DNA of 64,000 nucleotides from CAZNPL01 sp964574815 (lineage in GTDB: Bacteria > Planctomycetota > Phycisphaerae > UBA1845): the NCBI GenBank assembly GCA_964574815.1, contig CAZNPL010000011.1:83454-147453 (forward strand). The letters run 5' to 3'. Made by a program: the position numbers and the translations under genes. Shown here in pieces: positions 59,638 to 64,000 of the stretch; the first letter of the stretch is position 1; each line of letters opens with the position of its first letter. Below the pieces are notes generated by a model. The model was not told where the DNA came from, did not search any database, and saw nothing but the letters and a program-made list of their open reading frames with translations.

Positions 59638-61128
59638 CTAAGACGCCGGTTTTTCACTCGCGCTGCGGCTCAGGGTCTCCAGCCGGTCTCGAACGTCACG
59701 GAAGTTATAATCCATTTCGAGGATATTTCCATAGGCCTCCATGGCCTGTTTCGGGTCCCCGCTGGACTCGTAGGTACGTCCGAGCCAGTAACGGAGGTCC
59801 TTGGCCACCTCGTCGTCGGGAATCTCGTAGGCCTGGACGGCCTTGTTGAGGGTGCCGATCGCCTGGGCGTGAAAGCCTTTCTGGTAGAAGCACTGGCCCA
59901 GGAAGAGGTCGCACTGGGTTCGCACCTTGGCGTCAGCCCGGGCGGTCTGGAAGAGGGGGATGGCGTCGTCGTATTTGCCGGCGGTGAAGAGTCGCTTGGC
60001 CAGCTCAAACTTGAGCTTGTTGTCTGTGGGGTAGGCCTCGACGCGCTCGCGGAGGGCCTTAATCTCGAACTTGAGCAGGCCGATCTGGGCCTCTCGGAGT
60101 CGTTGGGGGTCTTTGGCCTCTCTGGCCTGGCGGACAACCCTCTTCAACTGGCGGATTCGGATGTCCTCGGCCTTCATCTTGAAGGAGTAGTCTCCGTAGG
60201 TCTTGTACTTGTCGACGAGCATGGCGATGGCCCGCTTCTCGTCCTCGGGGTCGTCGCGACTGCAGAGCAGGTCGGCGAGCTTACGGACCTTGATTGTATT
60301 TTCCGGATTTTGAGCGAGGTCCTCCTCGGCGCGTTTGATGAGACTCTTGAGGCTCTCCTCGGCCTGGACCATTCGTTCCTGATCCTGGAGGCCCCTTTGC
60401 TGGTCGGCGTCGCGCATGCTGTCGGTGAAGGTCTCGGCGGACTCGTACTTGCCCTTCAGGATGGTGAGCTTGGTGCTGAGGTCGCGTAGTTCGTTATCGA
60501 GGGCATTGTCCTTGGGGTCGGCCATCTTCTGGAAGCGGAGGGCTTCGGAGGCCCGCTCGTAGCAGTCCACGGCCTTGAGGCCGTCGCCGCGCTGGGCGTA
60601 GCGGTCGCCGGCCTCCTCGTAGACCTGCCGAAGGAGGGCGCAGCGTTTGGGGTTTAGCTTTTTCTCCTTTTCGATGGCGTTCTTGTAGATGGGGCCGATC
60701 CACAGGAGGGTGTCTTCGCATCGGAGCCGACCGGCGTTTCTGAGAAGGCCCTCCATGTAGGTGATGTTGAAGGGGTCGTGGGAGAGGAGCCATTCGGCGT
60801 TGAGCATGGCCTTTTTGGCGTCCTTGCCGGTCATGGAGTACTTCATCTGCTCGGTGAAGCTTGGCTTTTTTCCGCCGGTGAGGTGGCGGGCGGCGGCGGC
60901 GGCCCGGAGAGGCTGGTGGCCCTCTTCAACGGCGTCGGGCCAGAAATGGAGGCCGTCCACGTAGCACTTGATGGCGAAGTCCCAGCTCTTGCCGTCGGCC
61001 AGCTCGGCGGCGCGCTGGAACCATTTGCGCGCTTTGGCGATGTCCGTATCGCTGCTGACGTACGGCGGGGTGGGGTCCACCTCCTTTTCGGTGGGGACTT
61101 CGGTGTTGTTCTGCTGCTCTTCGGACAT
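59638..61128 (-). CDS. TPR-repeat protein of unknown function
   Basis: 496 aa from ATG 61128; the frame is open for a very long way upstream but those parts are antisense to def and fmt and carry no homology. No signal peptide. Helical pairs of TPR type are visible throughout, for example ARKWFQRAAELADGKSWDFA, YAQRGDGLKAVDCYERASEA and FYQKGFHAQAIGTLNKAVQA, with a coiled-coil stretch in the middle (TFTDSMRDADQQRGLQDQER). A sigma-70-type promoter is present ~170 nt upstream on this strand. Function unknown; planctomycetes have many such proteins. Confidence 0.78.
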   Translation of the reverse strand: MSEEQQNNTEVPTEKEVDPTPPYVSSDTDIAKARKWFQRAAELADGKSWDFAIKCYVDGLHFWPDAVEEGHQPLRAAAAARHLTGGKKPSFTEQMKYSMTGKDAKKAMLNAEWLLSHDPFNITYMEGLLRNAGRLRCEDTLLWIGPIYKNAIEKEKKLNPKRCALLRQVYEEAGDRYAQRGDGLKAVDCYERASEALRFQKMADPKDNALDNELRDLSTKLTILKGKYESAETFTDSMRDADQQRGLQDQERMVQAEESLKSLIKRAEEDLAQNPENTIKVRKLADLLCSRDDPEDEKRAIAMLVDKYKTYGDYSFKMKAEDIRIRQLKRVVRQAREAKDPQRLREAQIGLLKFEIKALRERVEAYPTDNKLKFELAKRLFTAGKYDDAIPLFQTARADAKVRTQCDLFLGQCFYQKGFHAQAIGTLNKAVQAYEIPDDEVAKDLRYWLGRTYESSGDPKQAMEAYGNILEMDYNFRDVRDRLETLSRSASEKPAS

Positions 61129-61301
61129 AGGATATTGTGGAGCCTCGGGCGATTGGAGACCGACGTTTGCCTGCGTCCACCGTCTTACGGGACGGTGCGG
61201 GGCCAGGGGCGTCAGGACGTCCGGGTGCCAAGCTGGGCGGCGGCGGCGCGAGTTTTCGTTAACCCTTGCGGCGCAGTCCTTTACAGCAAACCAGCCAAAC
61301 C

Positions 61302-61329
61302 ATAGTATACAGGATTCGGCGGTTGTCAA
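61302..61329 (-). promoter_or_regulatory. Putative sigma-70 promoter for the TPR gene
   Basis: On the minus strand: TTGACA (61329-61324), 16-nt spacer, TACTAT (61307-61302). The -35 is perfect, the -10 is a 4/6 match. It would leave a leader of ~165 nt before the ATG at 61128. Confidence 0.45.
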
Positions 61330-61374
61330 GCAAGGCCCGCTGCCGCGACGATACCGCCGTTGAGGATGGCCGAC

Positions 61375-61914
61375 ATGCCGATCGCAACACCACGACCGAT
61401 TGAGAAGCTGCGGATTGTGCTCTATCCGGACCCTGCCCTTCGGAAGAATTGCCAGCCGGTGGAGCAATTCGACGAGGAGCTGGCTGCGCTGGCCGATCGG
61501 ATGTTGAAGCTGATGCGGGACGCGAAGGGTGTGGGTCTGGCGGGTCCGCAGGTCGGGGTTCTGCTGCGGATGTTCGTGTGCAATTCGACGGGTGAGCCGG
61601 GGGACGATCAGGTCTGGTTCAATCCGGTTCTGTCGAATCTGGAAGGGGTGGCCGAGGCGGAAGAGGGGTGTCTGTCGCTGCCGAACGTGAACGTGCCGAA
61701 GCGGCGTGCCCAGAGGGCGGTGATCGAGGGGTACGACGCGGCGGGCAATCCGAAGCGGGCCGAGGGGAGTGACTTGGTCGCGCGGATCTGGCAGCATGAG
61801 ACCGATCACCTGGACGGCGTCCTGATCATCGACGCGATGTCGGAGGCCGCCGAGTTGGCCAACCGGCGGACGCTTCGTCAGCTCGAAGCGGACTACAAAG
61901 CGGCAAAGCAGTAA
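61375..61914 (+). CDS. def: Peptide deformylase
   Basis: 179 aa from ATG 61375, preceded by GAGG 9 nt away; ATG 61366 is an alternative. All three signature motifs are present: GVGLAGPQVG, EEGCLSLP and QHETDHLDG (the HEXXH-type Fe/Zn site with Cys and two His). It removes the formyl group from nascent N-terminal methionine. It is followed 12 nt later by fmt, the usual pairing. Confidence 0.96.
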   Translation: MPIATPRPIEKLRIVLYPDPALRKNCQPVEQFDEELAALADRMLKLMRDAKGVGLAGPQVGVLLRMFVCNSTGEPGDDQVWFNPVLSNLEGVAEAEEGCLSLPNVNVPKRRAQRAVIEGYDAAGNPKRAEGSDLVARIWQHETDHLDGVLIIDAMSEAAELANRRTLRQLEADYKAAKQ

Positions 61915-61926
61915 AGGTGTCGGGCG

Positions 61927-62880
61927 ATGCGCATCGTTCTGATCGCGTCCGGCGATTTCGCCCTCCCCAGCCTTCGGGCGCTCGTTGATTCCTCCTACGA
62001 AATCGCTCTGGTGATTACGCAGCCGGATCGTCCTACGGGGCGGGGCCGGCGGATGGCACCCACTCCGGTAAAGCGGGCGGCGCTCGAGCTGGGGTTGGAC
62101 GTGGTCGAGGCGGAGAACATCAACGACGATGCGATGATTGCGCGCGTTCGGGGGTGCGATGCGAGGGTGGGGGTGGTGATTGCGTTCGGGCAGAAGATCG
62201 GGGCGGAGTTTCGGTCGGCGATGCCGGGCGGGTGCATCAACCTTCATGCGTCGCTGCTTCCGAAGTACCGGGGTGCGGCGCCGTATCAGTGGGCGGTGAT
62301 CCATGGTGATGCGGTCACGGGTGTGACGGTGTTCAAGATTGTGGATCGGATGGATGCGGGGGCGGTGCTGTCGATGCGGCAGACGGCGCTTGGTGAGACC
62401 GAGACGGCCGAGGAGCTGCACGATCGACTGGCCGTGCTGGGGCTCGAGGCGTTGTTCGCGGCGCTCGAGCAGTTCCGCGGGGGAAACATTCCGGAGGGGC
62501 GGCCCCAGAATGACGAGTTGGCGACGAAGGCGCCGAAGCTGAAGAAGGCGGACGGGTTGATTCGGTTCGATCAGCCGGCGGAGGTCGTGGCGCGGCGGAT
62601 TAACGGCTTGTGGTCGTGGCCCGGGGCGGTGTGCCGGTTCGTGTCGGCGGGGGGCGAGCGTGACGAGCGGGTGACGCTGGCGCGGGCGCAGGCGGTTGGG
62701 GCGGCGGGTGGCGGTCGCGAGGCGGGTGAGCTGGACGGTGATCTTCATGTCGTGGCGACTCCGGGCGCGGTGGAGGTGCTGGAGATCAAGCCGGAGGGCG
62801 GCAAGCGGATGGCGTGGAAGGCGTTCGTGAACGGCCGGCATGTGAAGGCGGGGGATCGGTTCGTTGCGGTGGAGGAGTAG
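61927..62880 (+). CDS. fmt: Methionyl-tRNA formyltransferase
   Basis: 317 aa, normal length. N-terminal formyl-transfer domain with INLHASLLPKYRGAAPYQWA (catalytic Asn/His region), QPDRPTGRGRRMAPTPVK, DRMDAGAVLSMRQT and a C-terminal domain (GLWSWPGAVCRF; NGRHVKAGDRF). It formylates initiator Met-tRNA. Paired with def, as is common. Confidence 0.97.
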   Translation: MRIVLIASGDFALPSLRALVDSSYEIALVITQPDRPTGRGRRMAPTPVKRAALELGLDVVEAENINDDAMIARVRGCDARVGVVIAFGQKIGAEFRSAMPGGCINLHASLLPKYRGAAPYQWAVIHGDAVTGVTVFKIVDRMDAGAVLSMRQTALGETETAEELHDRLAVLGLEALFAALEQFRGGNIPEGRPQNDELATKAPKLKKADGLIRFDQPAEVVARRINGLWSWPGAVCRFVSAGGERDERVTLARAQAVGAAGGGREAGELDGDLHVVATPGAVEVLEIKPEGGKRMAWKAFVNGRHVKAGDRFVAVEE

Positions 62881-62897
62881 GGGGGGACGTAGGAACA

Positions 62898-63690
62898 GAG
62901 GCACGAAGGCACGGAGGCACGAAGGCACGAAGGGGGTGGCCAGTAGCGGGGCGATCCGGGTGGGCGGGGCTTGTGGCTTCGGGGTTGGTCTTGGGTTCGT
63001 TTCGTGATCCGGTCGCAGGATTCGCGGATTGTCGCAGAATTCGGGGGTTCGGTGGGTTCGATTGGTAAAAAAGAGGCACGAAGGCACGTAGGCACGTAGG
63101 CACGAAGGGGGTGGCCAGTAGCAGGGCGATCCGGGTGGGCGGGGCTTGTGGCTTCGGGGTTGGTTTTGGGTTCGTTTCGTGATCCGGTCGCAGGATTCGC
63201 GGATTGACGCAGAATTCGGCGGTTCGGTGGGTTCGATTGGTAAGAAAGAGGCACGTAGGCACGAAGGGGGTGGCCAGTAGCAGGGCGATCCGGGTGGGCG
63301 GGGCTTGTGGCTTCCGGCTTGGTCTTGGGTTTGTTTCGTAATCTGGTCCGCGGATTTCGCGGATTGACGCCGATTTCGGGGGTTCGGTGGGTTCGATTGG
63401 TAAGGAGGAGGCACGAAGGCACGTAGGCACGAAGGCACGAAGGGGGTGGCCAGTAGCGGGGCGATCCGGGTGGGCGGGGCTTGTGGCTTCCGGCTTGGTC
63501 TTGGGTTCGTTTCGTAAACTGGTCCGCAGATTTCGCAGATTGACGCAGATTTCGGGGGTTCGGTGGGTTCGATTGGTACGAAAGAGGCACGAAGGCACGG
63601 AGGCACGGAGGCACGAAGGGGGTGGCCAGGAGCGGAGCGATTCGGGTGGGCGGGGCTTGTGGGCGAGGGTGCCCGTGGCTTCGTTTCGTT
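62898..63690. repeat. ~175-bp tandem repeat array (about 4.6 copies) with an internal 8-bp VNTR
   Basis: Units begin at 62898, 63073, 63248, 63409 and 63585 (lengths ~175, 175, 161, 176, the last partial). Each starts with 1-4 octamers such as GGCACGAA or GGCACGTA, then GGGGGTGGCCAGTAGC, GGGTGGGCGGGGCTTGTGGC and GGGGGTTCGGTGGGTTCGAT. Octamer number varies between units (a VNTR within a repeat). There are no spacers or transposase. Confidence 0.85.
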
Positions 63691-63760
63691 TCCTGGTTGT
63701 CCGGGGGGCTGGGTGGCACGCTGCGCTTCGGGGGCGGCGGGCGGCGTCCTGGTGTGACAT

Positions 63761-63792
63761 CTGATAACTGAACACTGAGAACTGACAACTCG
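63761..63792. repeat. Direct repeat A1 (CTGATAACTGA type)
   Basis: CTGATAACTGAACACTGAGA followed by ACTGACAACTCG. Recurs with few changes at 63894-63925. Extragenic. Confidence 0.55.
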
Positions 63793-63893
63793 CGTAGCGT
63801 TGGGTTCGTTTGGCGCCCGCGTTTCGGTCCGGTCGCTGGCGCTCCCGGGTTTGATGCGGGTGTCGAGCACTGCACCGGACACGGCGCGAAGGT

Positions 63894-63925
63894 CTGATAA
63901 CTGAGGACTGAGAGCTGACGACTCG
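63894..63925. repeat. Direct repeat A2 (CTGATAACTGA type)
   Basis: CTGATAACTGAGGACTGAGA followed by GCTGACGACTCG. Partner of 63761-63792 at a distance of 133 bp. Confidence 0.55.
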
Positions 63926-64000
63926 GGCGGTCTGGCCGGGCATTGGTGTCCTTCCGGCAAGGCTGCGTGCGGGTTTTTTCTCCGGTGGCGGCCGGTCAGG

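Larger units (their letters stand above)
62881..64000. other. Non-coding region dominated by tandem repeats
   Basis: The region to the end of the window holds the ~175-bp repeat array (62898-63690) and a pair of direct repeats (63761-63792, 63894-63925). Long open frames on both strands reflect the repetitive sequence, not genes. I see no supportable coding gene. Confidence 0.65.

Noticed and set aside
62898..63690. Considered as a CRISPR array
   Set aside because: Units are ~175 bp without short unique spacers and no cas genes are present.
62745..63943. Long minus-strand frames in the repeat array
   Set aside because: They consist of translated tandem repeats, lack homology and arise because the repeat has no stop codons in these frames.
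59638..63960. 1440-codon minus-strand reading frame
   Set aside because: Only the part up to 61128 has coding character (TPR repeats). The remainder is antisense to def and fmt and runs through the repeat array.

Overview
The window is GC-rich, gene-dense chromosomal DNA, most probably from a member of the Planctomycetota (perhaps Phycisphaerae-like). That placement is an inference. It rests on the MoxR/DUF58/von Willebrand operon with glutamine-amidotransferase-like domains, an NPCBM-domain secreted protein, several degenerate trypsin-like proteins, and dispersed repeats of the CCCCTCCGGGG and CACTGGCGG...CCGCCAGTG type. There are no rRNA or tRNA genes, no CRISPR array and no recognisable transposase.

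Layout. 1-16749 (+): a long, mostly overlapping gene string made of a moxR end, a DUF58 protein, two BatA/VWA membrane proteins, a DUF4175-like protein with a Q/G-rich partner, a TPR-like protein, an NPCBM protein and three tandem HtrA-like proteins, of which only the first keeps its catalytic triad. 17230-26691 (+): cell-envelope and metabolic genes, namely a coiled-coil protein with three paired repeats, a metzincin lipoprotein, a cytidylate-kinase-like protein, NAD-malic enzyme, an OprB-type porin and a cytochrome c lipoprotein. 26752-37578 (-): an M16 peptidase, then a complete group 3b-type [NiFe] hydrogenase operon read hypF(short)-hypC-hypD-hypE-hydB-hydG-hydD-hydA-protease-hypA-hypB. 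37918-42829: a CBS protein and pseudo-receiver (-), then a globin-coupled histidine kinase, an NtrC-type sigma-54 activator and a hemerythrin (+). 42870-44252 (-): a secreted hydrolase-like protein. 44660-55763 (+): a candidate leader or ncRNA, then nusA-infB-(zinc-ribbon membrane protein)-ylxP-rbfA-(HhH protein)-(TPR lipoprotein). 55827-62880: yebC, a tri-heme cytochrome c peroxidase, a TlyA-like methyltransferase, rpsT, a TPR protein, def and fmt. 62898-63690: an array of ~175-bp tandem repeats.

How the parts may work together. The most interesting reading is a putative oxygen- or redox-responsive sigma-54 circuit. A globin-domain kinase (39434) overlaps the gene for its NtrC-type partner (40618). 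The next gene, a hemerythrin, has a near-perfect sigma-54 promoter (42214-42229) preceded by an 8-bp dyad. Similar GG-N10-GC motifs lie upstream of the tri-heme peroxidase (56586), the hydrogenase operon (37648, minus strand) and the pseudo-receiver/CBS pair (39005, minus strand). The motifs and gene families are visible in the sequence; the regulon is inferred.

Other points of note are a HypF that consists only of the Kae1-like domain, two HtrA paralogs that have lost all three catalytic residues, and a consensus sigma-70 promoter plus intrinsic terminator enclosing about 330 nt immediately upstream of nusA.
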